Shown: positions 17,762-26,866, counted from the stretch's first letter. The stretch is DNA of 64,000 nt from Acholeplasmatales bacterium (GCA_031284585.1 JAITXT010000008.1:35445-99444), one strand, 5' to 3'. Notes: generated by a model from the letters alone, not told the origin. Program-made: numbers and translations.

Positions 17762-17805
17762 TTTTTAAAGTTTTTTATAAAGGTAGGTTTCTTCTACTAC
17801 CTTGT
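17762..17805 (-). promoter_or_regulatory. Hairpin with A-rich tail in the queT leader, possible preQ1-I-like riboswitch
   Basis: In the queT sense direction, AAGGTAG (17803-17797) pairs with CTACCTT (17786-17780) around a 10-base loop, followed by TATAAAAAACTTT and the SD. PreQ1-I riboswitches have this layout: one small hairpin, then an A-rich tail folding back on the loop and masking the SD. The loop lacks the usual UAGCUA-like core with its ligand-pairing C, so this may be a diverged form or an unrelated hairpin. Confidence 0.35.
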
Positions 17806-17921
17806 GAGATATTATATATTTATTAGGCGAAAATAGATAAATATTTGCTTTTTTCGTCCTATTATTATAAAATATTATGATATTAAAAAATATATTTAAT
17901 ATTTTTAGATTCTTTTGTAGC

Positions 17922-17929
17922 GAGGTGAT
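17922..17929 (+). promoter_or_regulatory. Ribosome-binding site that places the tgt start at an ATT codon
   Basis: GAGGTGAT at 17922-17929 sits 4 bases before ATT 17934. The next ATG in frame is 96 bases further on, with no SD, inside conserved sequence. Confidence 0.7.
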
Positions 17930-17933
17930 TTAG

Positions 17934-19037
17934 ATTTTTAAATTTGAAATTTTACATGTTTGTAAACAATCAGGAGCAAGGCTCGGAAAAGTAACTACTG
18001 ATAGTGGAGAATTTTTAACTCCTATTTTTATGCCAGTAGGTACAAAAGCAACAATTAAAACTCTATCAAATAAGGAAATTGAAGAAGTAAGTGATGGGAT
18101 AATTTTAACTAATACTTATCACCTTTTTTTAGATCCTGGTAAGAAAATATTAGATGATCTTAAAGGGGTAAAGAACTTTATGGGATATCATTCTAATATG
18201 CTAACTGATTCTGGAGGTTTTCAAGTATTTTCTCTTTCAAAAATCAGAAAAATAACTGAAGAGGGAGTATATTTTAAACATTATAAAAATGGAGATGATT
18301 TATTTTTAAGTCCTGAATTATCAATCTTAATGCAAGAATCAATAGGTTCTGATATTATAATGAGTTTTGATGAATGTGTTGATCCAAATTTAAGTTATGA
18401 ATACATTAAAAATTCAGTAGATAGAACATCTAGATGGGCTAAAAGAGGTTACTTAGCTCATACAACTAATTCGACTCTTTTTGGAATAATTCAAGGTGGA
18501 TTATATAAAGATTTAAGAGAAAAATCATATAGAGATTTAGAAGAAATAGGTTTTTTGGGATATTCAATTGGTGGTTTATCGGTTGGAGAAACTAAAGAGG
18601 AAATGTATGAAATGACACAATATTTAAATAATATTATTGATTTTAATAAACCGAGGTATTTAATGGGAGTAGGTGGAATTGATGATATATTTTATAATGT
18701 TATTAATGGAGTTGATATGTTTGACTGTGTTAATCCTACCCGAATAGCAAGACATGGTTCTATTTTAACAACAGATGGGAAAATAAACATTAGAAACGCA
18801 AAATATAAAGAAGATCATTCTTTAATTGATAGTAGAATTTCTCATTCACTATCTTCTTATTCAAAAGCATATGTTTCGCATCTTTTTAGAGAAAAAGAGA
18901 TTCTTGCTTCAAGAATTATGAGTATGCAAAATCTTGCATTTATGAAAAAACTAATGACTGACATAAGAGAGGCAATCTTAAACGATTCCTTGCTAGATTT
19001 ACTAGAAGAATATAAGAAAAATACCACTTATTTTTAA
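17934..19037 (+). CDS. tgt: tRNA-guanine transglycosylase, apparent AUU start and no zinc site
   Basis: 367 residues if started at ATT 17934. Exchanges guanine-34 of GUN-anticodon tRNAs for preQ1 or queuine. The general-base Asp is in LTDSGGFQVFSLS, the nucleophile Asp in DMFDCVNPTR, with FDEC and GGLSVGE in the substrate pocket. The family-conserved N-terminus (FKFEILHVCKQSGARLGKVT) lies upstream of the first ATG (18030), and between a TAG at 17931 and that ATG there is no ATG, GTG or TTG. Near the C-terminus, where the family has CxC..C and a later His binding zinc, this protein has SRISHSLSSYSKAY and MQNLAF: no Cys or zinc His. Catalysis looks possible; structural zinc does not. Confidence 0.85.
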   Translation: MFKFEILHVCKQSGARLGKVTTDSGEFLTPIFMPVGTKATIKTLSNKEIEEVSDGIILTNTYHLFLDPGKKILDDLKGVKNFMGYHSNMLTDSGGFQVFSLSKIRKITEEGVYFKHYKNGDDLFLSPELSILMQESIGSDIIMSFDECVDPNLSYEYIKNSVDRTSRWAKRGYLAHTTNSTLFGIIQGGLYKDLREKSYRDLEEIGFLGYSIGGLSVGETKEEMYEMTQYLNNIIDFNKPRYLMGVGGIDDIFYNVINGVDMFDCVNPTRIARHGSILTTDGKINIRNAKYKEDHSLIDSRISHSLSSYSKAYVSHLFREKEILASRIMSMQNLAFMKKLMTDIREAILNDSLLDLLEEYKKNTTYF

Positions 19038-19155
19038 TTTAATTTACTTAGTTTTAAGAGTTAATTATAGCCAAAGTATCGCAAAATAAAGTGTTTATAC
19101 ATTTAATCCTTTATTTAGATAAATCATAATATAATATTATAAGTAGGAGATATAT

Positions 19156-19836
19156 ATGGACTGGCTAAAAGATTTATTTGAAAAGAAAATATTTGAAATT
19201 GGTGGTAAACCTATTTTAGTATACCAGGTAGTTTTAGTGATTTTAATAATAATTATTATCATTGTTGTAATTACTCTTGTAAGAGGATTTTTATCTCATC
19301 TTAGCATTAGAAAAGAAAGTGCACTTGATAGAAAAGAAATAATTGAAGAGAACAAGAGAATTGAAGAAGAAAATAAGAGACAGCAGAAAGAGAAAGAAGA
19401 ATTATTAAGAAAAAAAGAGAAAGAAAAAGAAGATCTTTTGAAAAGTAGGTCTCTTGAATCTAAAAAAGATGAGAAAGAAACTGTTGAAGAACCTCAACTA
19501 GTTGTTAATAATGATACCTCAAAAGTTGAAGCTAATGAGACTGTTGAAGAGTCAGCCAAAGATAGTTTAATTACAGAAAAGAAAGATACCGAAAAAACTA
19601 GTACTCCTACTAGAACCAGGGCACTAAGATACCATATTTTATACCGAGATAGTGATTCAAAGTGGTTAATTAAAAAAGAAAAAACTGAACGTCCAATTAA
19701 ATTATTTAATTTAAAAAAAGAAGCTATTGAATATGCAAAGAAACTTTCCGATAGTCAGGATGTTGGTATTGTTATTCATAATCAAGATGGAAAAGTAAGA
19801 GGTGGATATTCACCAGATGAGGATAAAGGTAAGTAA
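19156..19836 (+). CDS. Membrane-anchored coiled-coil protein with C-terminal DUF2188 domain
   Basis: 226 residues. One membrane helix near 22-44 (VYQVVLVILIIIIIIVVITL), then a highly charged Lys/Glu coiled coil (about 55-110), an acidic Ser/Thr-rich link and a compact C-terminal domain (about 155-215: YHILYRDSDSKWLIKKEKTE, LKKEAIEYAKKL, GIVIHNQDGKVRGGYSP) that matches DUF2188, a small family of unknown role. The C-terminal domain is probably cytoplasmic. It ends 2 bases before the ftsZ start, so the two are translated from one message. The order membrane helix, charged rod, globular domain resembles FtsZ anchors such as ZipA; no homology to ZipA is claimed. Confidence 0.8.
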   Translation: MDWLKDLFEKKIFEIGGKPILVYQVVLVILIIIIIIVVITLVRGFLSHLSIRKESALDRKEIIEENKRIEEENKRQQKEKEELLRKKEKEKEDLLKSRSLESKKDEKETVEEPQLVVNNDTSKVEANETVEESAKDSLITEKKDTEKTSTPTRTRALRYHILYRDSDSKWLIKKEKTERPIKLFNLKKEAIEYAKKLSDSQDVGIVIHNQDGKVRGGYSPDEDKGK

Positions 19837-19838
19837 TT

Positions 19839-20963
19839 ATGGCAAATACATTTAGTAATTTTGAATTTAATGCGACAAAAATTGCAGTAATTGGTGTTGG
19901 TGGTGGTGGAGAAAATGTTGTAGAAAGAATGATCTATAACGAAGTATCTGGAATTGAATATATAGTTGTAAACACTGATGTACAACAACTTTCACGTTCT
20001 AATGCTAATATAGTTCTTCAAATTGGAAAAAAGCTTTGTGGAGGTAAAGGTGCAGGCGCAAAACCATTTATTGGTGAAGCAGCTGCTCTTGAAAGCAAAG
20101 AAGATTTAAAAGAAGTCATTAAAGGGAAAGATTTAGTGATAATTACTGCTGGTATGGGAGGAGGAACAGGATCTGGTGCTGCACCAGTGGTTGCTAAAAT
20201 ATCTAAAGAACTAGGAATTTTAACGGTTGCTTTAGTTACTAAACCTTTTACTATTGAAGGTCCTATTAGAATGGAAAATGCTTTAATTGCGATCGATAAA
20301 ATTAGACCTTATTGTGATTCAATTATTGTTGTTCCTAACGATAGATTAAATGAACTTGGTCCTGATAAACCAGTTCTTCAAATGTTCCAAGAAGCAGATA
20401 ATGTAGTAAGAAAATGTATTCAAGGTCTTTTTGAAATTATTAATCTTCCTGGAGATATTAATCTTGATTTTAATGATATTAAAACGGTTCTAGAAAATAA
20501 AGGTACAGCTCATTTTGGAATAGGTATGGCGCACGGTGATAATAGAGCAGTTAAAGCTTCAAGACTAGCGCTTGAATCTAAATTAATAGAGGAATCTATA
20601 TCGGGTGCTACTCACTGTATTCTAACAGTTTCAGCCCATAGGGATACTTTTATTATGTCAGATTTTTATGCGGCCATTGAAGAAGTAAGAAATGTAGCTG
20701 GTGAGGATGTTAATATTATAAGTGGTTTATATATGAATGATGACTTGGGTGAAGAAGATTTAGTAGTAACTTTGATTGCTGCAGGTTATGATGCAAAAAA
20801 TAAAAATATTAAAAAAGATATTTCTCTTTCTTTTAGAGAAGAAGAATCTAATCCTAAAGAAGACATATTTGATATTAAAGAAAATAATGAAAAAAATACA
20901 AATAAAACAGTGGGTTCTTCTAAAGGGATTCCTGATTGGCTTAAAAAGAAGGTAAGTAAATAA
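19839..20963 (+). CDS. ftsZ: Cell division GTPase FtsZ
   Basis: 374 residues. Tubulin-like GTPase that forms the division ring. The nucleotide-binding glycine loop is GVGGGGENVV (19-28), the tubulin signature GGGTGSG is at 107-113, and the T7 synergy loop Asp210 is in GDINLDFNDIK. The C-terminal conserved peptide GIPDWLKKK, which binds membrane tethers such as FtsA, SepF or ZipA, is intact and is preceded by a short acidic, Asn-rich linker. No ftsA or sepF is nearby; the upstream co-transcribed gene encodes a membrane coiled-coil protein. ATG 19839 follows an SD-like GGTAAG. Confidence 0.95.
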   Translation: MANTFSNFEFNATKIAVIGVGGGGENVVERMIYNEVSGIEYIVVNTDVQQLSRSNANIVLQIGKKLCGGKGAGAKPFIGEAAALESKEDLKEVIKGKDLVIITAGMGGGTGSGAAPVVAKISKELGILTVALVTKPFTIEGPIRMENALIAIDKIRPYCDSIIVVPNDRLNELGPDKPVLQMFQEADNVVRKCIQGLFEIINLPGDINLDFNDIKTVLENKGTAHFGIGMAHGDNRAVKASRLALESKLIEESISGATHCILTVSAHRDTFIMSDFYAAIEEVRNVAGEDVNIISGLYMNDDLGEEDLVVTLIAAGYDAKNKNIKKDISLSFREEESNPKEDIFDIKENNEKNTNKTVGSSKGIPDWLKKKVSK

Positions 20964-22024
20964 TGCCAAATGTAGGTATTATTGGTTTATCTAGAAGTGG
21001 TAAATCAACGGTATTTAGTGCATTAACTAATATTCCTTATTCATTTTCAAGTGATACTAATAAAGTGGGAATAGTAAAAGTTAGTGATGAAAGACTAGAA
21101 TATTTAAGAGATTTATATAAACCTTTAAAATATACACCTGCTACTTTTGAATTTGTTGATATTAAAGGTTCTAACTCGACTGTTAAAGGATCTTTAAATT
21201 CAAGTTTAAGTAGTGTAAGAGAAGTTGATTGTTTGGCGATAGTGATTAGAGGATTTGTTCTTGATGGATTAGATACTAATTATGTAGATGATTTAGATAA
21301 CTTGTTACTTGAACTTATCTTATCTGATTACTCGCAACTTGAAAGACGTTTAGAAAGATTAGAAAAGAAATTAAAAGCGAAAGAAAATGGAGCTTTTGAA
21401 GAAAAATTATTAATTGAAAAATTACTTTTAAGATACGCTGAGGGTTTAATTTATAGAGTAGAAGAACTAGATAGTAAAGAACAAGAGATAATTTGTAATT
21501 TTAATTTATTATCTCTTAAAAAAATGATTTGTATTTTAAATATTAGTGAACAAGAAATTTCTTCTATTGAAACTAGTAGTAAATATTTAGAATTAAAAGA
21601 TAAATGTGAAAAATTAGGTTTTCCTCTTCTTTATATAGCAGCAAACATTGAATTAGAAATTAATTCATTAGAAAAAGAAGAAGAAAAAGCTTATTTTATG
21701 GAAAGTTATAATTTAGTTTCTCTTGCATCTTCTAAAGTTATTAAAGAAGCTTTTAAATGTCTTGGTTTAAAAACCTATTTTACAGCTGGAACTCCTGAAG
21801 TTAGGGCTTGGATTTTTAAAGAAGGATATAAGGCACCAGACTGTGCAGGTATAATTCACTCTGATTTTAAAAATGGATTTATTAGAGCAGAGACTCTTAG
21901 TTTTAAAGATTTACTTACTTATAAAACACCTCAACTTGCTAGAAGTAATGGAAAATATCGGTTAGAAGGTAAAGAATATCTAGTTGAAGATGGGGATATA
22001 ATGTTATTTAGATTTAATGTTTAA
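20963..22024 (+). CDS. YchF-like (Obg family, DUF933) P-loop NTPase
   Basis: 353 residues. N-terminal P-loop domain with Walker A GLSRSGKST (8-16), switch II-like FVDIKG, a helical coiled-coil insert (about 125-175), and a C-terminal TGS/DUF933 domain: KTYFTAGTPEVRAWIFKEGY, CAGIIHSDFKNGFIRAE, YRLEGKEYLVEDGDIMLFRF. This is the YchF build; YchF binds ribosomes and hydrolyses ATP in preference to GTP. The GLSRSGKST loop differs from the usual GLPNVGKST of classical YchF, so it may be a separate subfamily. The ATG shares one base with the ftsZ stop and the end overlaps yggS by 8 bases. Confidence 0.75.
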   Translation: MPNVGIIGLSRSGKSTVFSALTNIPYSFSSDTNKVGIVKVSDERLEYLRDLYKPLKYTPATFEFVDIKGSNSTVKGSLNSSLSSVREVDCLAIVIRGFVLDGLDTNYVDDLDNLLLELILSDYSQLERRLERLEKKLKAKENGAFEEKLLIEKLLLRYAEGLIYRVEELDSKEQEIICNFNLLSLKKMICILNISEQEISSIETSSKYLELKDKCEKLGFPLLYIAANIELEINSLEKEEEKAYFMESYNLVSLASSKVIKEAFKCLGLKTYFTAGTPEVRAWIFKEGYKAPDCAGIIHSDFKNGFIRAETLSFKDLLTYKTPQLARSNGKYRLEGKEYLVEDGDIMLFRFNV

Positions 22025-22619
22025 AGATTTAAATGCTTTAATCGTAGTAGCTTCTAAGAATTTAAATGTTAAAGAGATTGAGTATTTATATAAATTAGGA
22101 TATCATGATTTTGGTGAAAATAAAGTAAGTTCATTGCTAGTTAAGAAAAATGAACTTAAAGATCTAAATATTAATTGGCATTTTATTGGTAATCTTCAAA
22201 CAAATAAAGTGAAAGATATTATAAATGAAGTAGTATGTATTCATTCTATTTATAAAGTATCACAAGTAAGACTTATCGAAAAATATTCCAATAAAATAAT
22301 TCCCATTTTTCTTGAAATAAATTATCTGAAACTTCCATCTAGATCTGGTCTAGAAATAGATGAAGTTGAATCTTTTATAGAAGAAATTAAGAAATATAAG
22401 AAAATAAAAATCGCTGGATTAATGGTTATTGGTGCGATAAATAACAATTTATTAACGGAAGAAATATTTTCTAATGTAAGTATTTTAAATGAAAAATTAG
22501 GTTTTAATGAGTTATCAATGGGTATGAGTGATGATTACGAAATTGCTCTAAAATATAGAGGAACTACATTACGAATTGGAAGAAAAATAAGAGAGGAATT
22601 ACCTTCTCTTATTCTTTAA
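22017..22619 (+). CDS. yggS: YggS/PLPBP family pyridoxal-phosphate homeostasis protein
   Basis: 200 residues. Single-domain alanine-racemase-like barrel that binds PLP through a Schiff-base Lys, here Lys14 in IVVASKN. Other family marks: YHDFGENKV, WHFIGNLQTNK, INYLKLPSRSGLE, GLMVIGA, LSMGMSDDYEIALKYRGTTLRIG. The protein buffers PLP and affects amino-acid metabolism. It is about 25 residues shorter than usual because the first helix is missing; ATG 22017 overlaps ychF, and no better upstream start exists. Its end overlaps the convergent rarA gene by 21 bases. Confidence 0.9.
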   Translation: MFKDLNALIVVASKNLNVKEIEYLYKLGYHDFGENKVSSLLVKKNELKDLNINWHFIGNLQTNKVKDIINEVVCIHSIYKVSQVRLIEKYSNKIIPIFLEINYLKLPSRSGLEIDEVESFIEEIKKYKKIKIAGLMVIGAINNNLLTEEIFSNVSILNEKLGFNELSMGMSDDYEIALKYRGTTLRIGRKIREELPSLIL

Positions 22620-23831
22620 TTTATCTAACATTTCTAAACGTTCTTTTAAGGCTTTTTCGTATACAGTTTCATCTTTTGGGAAATAGAAGACTTTATCTTT
22701 TAAATTTTTAGGAAGATAGGTTTCACTATTAATAGACATAGAATCATTGTGGGGATAGTGGTAAATAGATGGATCTAGTTTTATTTTTTTATTATCAACG
22801 TTCTTACTAATTGGTCCACAGTCATTATTTGTATAATATTCAAGTGCTGTATCAATAGCTGTTATAGCACTATTAGATTTAGGGGAAATTGACATTTCGA
22901 TTACTAAAACACTTAATGGGATTCTTGCTTCTGGGAAACCTAGTTCGAGAGATGCTGCGGCCGCACTTTGCATCTTAACTCCCATCATAGGATTAGCTAG
23001 TCCAATGTCTTCATAAGCTATAACCATAAGTCTTCTTAGAATAGATTTTAAATCTCCTAAAGTTATTAATCTTGCTAGATAATGAAGGGCCGCATCCACA
23101 TCACTTCCTCTAATAGATTTTTGAAGGGCAGATAAAAGTTCATAATAGTGAGTATCACTATCATCTAAATCAAGAGTTTCTAAACCTAGATTTTCCCTAA
23201 TTATTAAGGGAGTTATAGTTGCGTTATCTTCTAATACTAGAGATACTCCTTCCACGATATTTAGAGCAGTTCTAATTTCAGAGTTTGAAAATCTTACAAT
23301 CGTATTTAGTCCATCTTCATTTAAGATAAAACCCCTATCTATGTATTTGATTGCTCTTTTAATTGCATCTTTAATATTTGAATCACTTAGTTTTTTTACT
23401 TCATAGATATGACATCTACTTCGAATGGCTATATTAATCGCCATATAAGGATTACTAGTCGTAAGTCCTATAACAATTATTTTCCCGTTTTCCATAAAAG
23501 GAAGTAAATAATCCAAGACATCTGATTTCATTCTATGGATTTCATCAATTATTAATAAAACTTCATAGAAATGTGAAGTCTCAATTATTGATTTCAAGGT
23601 TGCTTTATTATCAGTAGAGGCATTAAAGATAAAGAATTCTAATTTAGAACTATTAGCAAATACTTTGGCTATGGTAGTTTTTCCACATCCTGGAGGACCG
23701 TATAGAATAAATGAAAAAAATGATTTTTTATTAATCATATTTGTTAGTATTCCATTTTTCCCAATTAAGTGCTCTTCTCCTAGGATATCTTCAAACTTAG
23801 TTGGTCTTAATTTGGATGCTAGAGGTTCCAT
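22599..23831 (-). CDS. rarA: Replication-associated recombination protein RarA/MgsA
   Basis: 410 residues. Clamp-loader-like AAA+ ATPase acting at stalled replication forks. Order: LASKLRPTKFEDILGEEHLIG at the start, Walker A GPPGCGKTT near 45-53, Walker B LLIIDEIHRM, sensor 1 GLTTSNP, arginine finger region SRCHIYE, then the tetramerisation domain with SIRGSDVDAALHYLARLI, YEDIGLANP, LGFPEARIPLSVLVIEM and PISKNVDNKKI. All ATPase motifs are intact. It is the only minus-strand gene between queT and rnhC and converges on yggS with no terminator between them. Confidence 0.93.
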   Translation of the reverse strand: MEPLASKLRPTKFEDILGEEHLIGKNGILTNMINKKSFFSFILYGPPGCGKTTIAKVFANSSKLEFFIFNASTDNKATLKSIIETSHFYEVLLIIDEIHRMKSDVLDYLLPFMENGKIIVIGLTTSNPYMAINIAIRSRCHIYEVKKLSDSNIKDAIKRAIKYIDRGFILNEDGLNTIVRFSNSEIRTALNIVEGVSLVLEDNATITPLIIRENLGLETLDLDDSDTHYYELLSALQKSIRGSDVDAALHYLARLITLGDLKSILRRLMVIAYEDIGLANPMMGVKMQSAAAASLELGFPEARIPLSVLVIEMSISPKSNSAITAIDTALEYYTNNDCGPISKNVDNKKIKLDPSIYHYPHNDSMSINSETYLPKNLKDKVFYFPKDETVYEKALKERLEMLDKLKNKRR

Positions 23832-24067
23832 ATTCTATTAAGATTAAAATGTAAATTAATAAACACTATAATTCTCCTTTTGTTATAATTATATCTTAAT
23901 AAAGAATATTTATGCTAATTAGAGAAAATTATAGATATTAATTAGTTTAATTTTAGTTGAAGTTAACCTCCATTTTAGGATTATTATTGCGATATTTATA
24001 AGTATTTACCTATATTATCGATATTTTGCTAAATAGTAGTAAAATATTAGAGTTAGGAGATAGTAAA

Positions 24068-24580
24068 ATGGAACTAGAAAAATATATTGCAGATGTTAAT
24101 GACTTCCCAAAAAAAGGAATATTATTTAAAGATATTACACCACTTATGAGTAATGGTGAAGCTTTTCAATTTACAGTTGAAAAATTCATTGCCTTTGCTA
24201 AGCAATTACATACAACTGTAGTTATGGGACCTGAGGCTAGAGGATTTATCTTTGGATGCCCTGTTAGTTATGCTTTAGGTATTGGTTTTGTTCCTGTTAG
24301 AAAACCAGGAAAACTTCCTAGAGAGGTTGTTTCAGTTGATTATCAATTAGAGTATGGAGTTAATACTCTTTGCATTCATAAAGATTCAATTAAGCCAGGA
24401 GATAGAGTATTAATCGTAGATGACTTACTAGCTACCGGTGGAACTGTGAAAGCAACCATTGACCTAATCAATAAGTTAGGCGGTATTGTAGTAGGGATTG
24501 CTGTCCTTATTGAATTAGAAGAATTGAAAGGACGAGATTCTTTGAAAGGATACGAGATACTTTCGCTCTTAAAATATTAA
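24068..24580 (+). CDS. apt: Adenine phosphoribosyltransferase
   Basis: 170 residues. Converts adenine and PRPP to AMP in purine salvage. Marks: [20 protein letters not shown] at the N-terminus, [10 protein letters not shown], the [10 protein letters not shown] loop and the PRPP-binding motif [16 protein letters not shown] 24068 is chosen because it follows the SD TTAGGAGATAG; an earlier ATG at 24026 has no SD and adds residues foreign to the family. It stands 108 bases before rel, the usual apt-rel order of Bacillota. Confidence 0.93.
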   Translation: MELEKYIADVNDFPKKGILFKDITPLMSNGEAFQFTVEKFIAFAKQLHTTVVMGPEARGFIFGCPVSYALGIGFVPVRKPGKLPREVVSVDYQLEYGVNTLCIHKDSIKPGDRVLIVDDLLATGGTVKATIDLINKLGGIVVGIAVLIELEELKGRDSLKGYEILSLLKY

Positions 24581-24688
24581 AAATACTAAGATTAAAATTA
24601 TAAATAAATTTAATTTCTTAAAATTAATAATTTTTATATTTATTTAAAATTTAGATAAGGAGGATGCTAATTAACTTTTAGAATAGAA

Positions 24689-26866
24689 ATGGAAATAAAT
24701 GAAATGTTCCTAGAATTAAAAGAGTCTTTTGAAAGAAATATCAAAGATGAAAATGACAGAATAAAAATTAAGGAAGCATATTTGCTTGCTGATAAGATGC
24801 ATAAAGATCAACTTAGAAAAAGTGGAGAGCCATATATTATTCATCCTCTTTCGGTTGCTAAAATATTAGCTGATTATAAAGTAGGACCTGAAACCTTAGA
24901 AGCGGCTCTTCTTCATGATGTAGTAGAAGATACTTCTATTAGTTTAGAAGAAATAGAAGAAAAGTTTGGAAGTGGAGTAGCTATTCTAGTAGATGGAGTA
25001 ACAAAGATCTCAAGAATTAAATTTAGTCCTAAAGCACAGGCTGAGAATGTCCAAAAGATGTTAATTGCTATGAGTAAAGATATTAGAGTGGTAGTTATTA
25101 AACTTGCGGATAGATTACATAACATGAGAACGCTTATGTACTTACCTGCAGATAAAAGAACTAGAATTGCAGAAGAAACTCTTGATATTTATGCACCATT
25201 ATCTCATAAACTAGGTATGAATCAAATTAAAACTGAACTAGAAGATACAGCACTTCAATATTCATGTTTTGAAAAGTATGAAGAAATTAGAATACTTTTA
25301 GAAAAAGATAAAATAAAAAGAGATATTTTAATCTCTACGATCAAAGAAAATATTGATTCATTATTAGAACTTCATAAAGTAAAAGATTATGATATTAAAG
25401 GTAGAGTTAAAAATATTTATTCTATTTACAAAAAAATGACTTTAAATAATAGAGCATTTGAAGATATCTATGACTTACTGGCTATAAGAATTATAGTATC
25501 TGATGTTTCTCAGTGTTATAATGTTTTAGGTATTATTCATTCAAATTTTACACCTATTCCTAAAAGATTTAAAGATTATATTGCTGTACCAAAACCTAAT
25601 ATGTATCAAAGCCTACATACGACTGTTCTTTCTAAAGATGGTAGTTTATTTGAAGTTCAAATAAGAACTTTAGATATGGATGAAGTGGCAGAAAAAGGTA
25701 TTGCGGCTCATTGGGCTTATAAAGAAAATAAAAGTTATTCGAAAGAAAGAGAACAATTTGAGATAGCCTCAAAACTTAAGTGGTATGGGGAACTAATGAA
25801 AATGACCGAAGATACTGATGATAAAGAAACAGGAGCTATTGATTTTGTTGATACTATCAAAGGAGATATTTTAATTGCAAATGTCTATGTTTTTACTCCT
25901 ACTAGTGAAGTTGTGGAGCTTCCTAAGGGAAGTACTCCTATTGATTTTGCTTTTAGAATTCATACTGATATAGGTATTAAGTTAGTTGGAGCTATGGTTA
26001 ATAATAAGATTGTAACTCTTGACTATATTCTTCAAACTGGAGATGTTGTATCTTGTCGAATTAATAAAAATTCACTTGGACCTAATGCGAGTTGGTTAAA
26101 AATTGCTAAATCTCAACATGCTAGACATAAAATTAAAGCTTATCTTAATAAATTAAATAAAGACACTCTAATTGCGGCAGGAAAAGATTTAATTGAAAAA
26201 GAAATTGATTCTAAATTGCTTGATAATTTAAATGATGATTTTGTAAAAGCAAATTATGAAAAGAATAATTTATTAGAGGTTGTTGATCTATATTTAGAAG
26301 TGGGTAAAGGTAATATTAGTGCCCATTCAATAAAATTAAAATTAAATAATTCTTTTAATGTTACACATGCGGAACAACTTCAAAAACAAATGGATAAAGT
26401 GAACCGTCAATTAGTTTCTAATAGTGATACGGGGGTTGTTATTGATGGACTTACAAATCCTTCCATTAAAATATCTAATTGTTGTTTACCAATTCCAAAT
26501 GAGGAGATAGTTGGTTTTGTAAGCCGTGGTGGAGGAATTATAGTTCATAGTAAGAAATGTCCTAATTTAGCTGTATTTGAAAAAAATAGATTTATTTTAG
26601 CAACTTGGGGAATTAATATTTCTAGAAGATATCCTACTAGAATTAAAGTAACTTGTGCAACAAGTAATAATATTCTAACTGATGTAGTAACAGCTATTAA
26701 TTCTCATGGTGAGAGTATTGCTGAAATTAAAGCTATTAATCATCCTAATTTAGAAACAACTATTAAAATTAAGATTAGTGTTGATAGTGATATCAGACTT
26801 GAAAGTCTTTTTGCTTCTATTAAAAAAATAACTAGTGTTTACGAGGTTGAAAGAGAATTCAAATGA
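24689..26866 (+). CDS. rel: Bifunctional (p)ppGpp synthetase/hydrolase Rel
   Basis: 725 residues, the full long RelA/SpoT homologue. HD hydrolase domain (YIIHPLSVAKI, LLHDVVEDT, ADRLHNMRTL), synthetase domain (YDLLAIRIIV, KPNMYQSLHTTVLSKDG, AEKGIAAHWAYKE), TGS domain (VYVFTPTSEVVELPKGSTPI), zinc-finger-like region with CCLPIPNEEIVGFVSRGGGI and a C-terminal ACT domain. Both active sites look intact, so it should make and degrade the alarmone. Odd point: the best SD (AAGGAGG, 24657-24663) lies 25 bases before the ATG, and no other start fits between. The stop overlaps dtd by 4 bases. Confidence 0.95.
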   Translation: MEINEMFLELKESFERNIKDENDRIKIKEAYLLADKMHKDQLRKSGEPYIIHPLSVAKILADYKVGPETLEAALLHDVVEDTSISLEEIEEKFGSGVAILVDGVTKISRIKFSPKAQAENVQKMLIAMSKDIRVVVIKLADRLHNMRTLMYLPADKRTRIAEETLDIYAPLSHKLGMNQIKTELEDTALQYSCFEKYEEIRILLEKDKIKRDILISTIKENIDSLLELHKVKDYDIKGRVKNIYSIYKKMTLNNRAFEDIYDLLAIRIIVSDVSQCYNVLGIIHSNFTPIPKRFKDYIAVPKPNMYQSLHTTVLSKDGSLFEVQIRTLDMDEVAEKGIAAHWAYKENKSYSKEREQFEIASKLKWYGELMKMTEDTDDKETGAIDFVDTIKGDILIANVYVFTPTSEVVELPKGSTPIDFAFRIHTDIGIKLVGAMVNNKIVTLDYILQTGDVVSCRINKNSLGPNASWLKIAKSQHARHKIKAYLNKLNKDTLIAAGKDLIEKEIDSKLLDNLNDDFVKANYEKNNLLEVVDLYLEVGKGNISAHSIKLKLNNSFNVTHAEQLQKQMDKVNRQLVSNSDTGVVIDGLTNPSIKISNCCLPIPNEEIVGFVSRGGGIIVHSKKCPNLAVFEKNRFILATWGINISRRYPTRIKVTCATSNNILTDVVTAINSHGESIAEIKAINHPNLETTIKIKISVDSDIRLESLFASIKKITSVYEVEREFK

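Noticed and set aside
18030..19037. tgt starting at ATG 18030
   Set aside because: Would remove about 32 conserved residues and has no SD, whereas ATT 17934 has a good one.
24664..24681. Leader peptide gene (MLINF) before rel
   Set aside because: Its ATG directly abuts the SD, too close for initiation.
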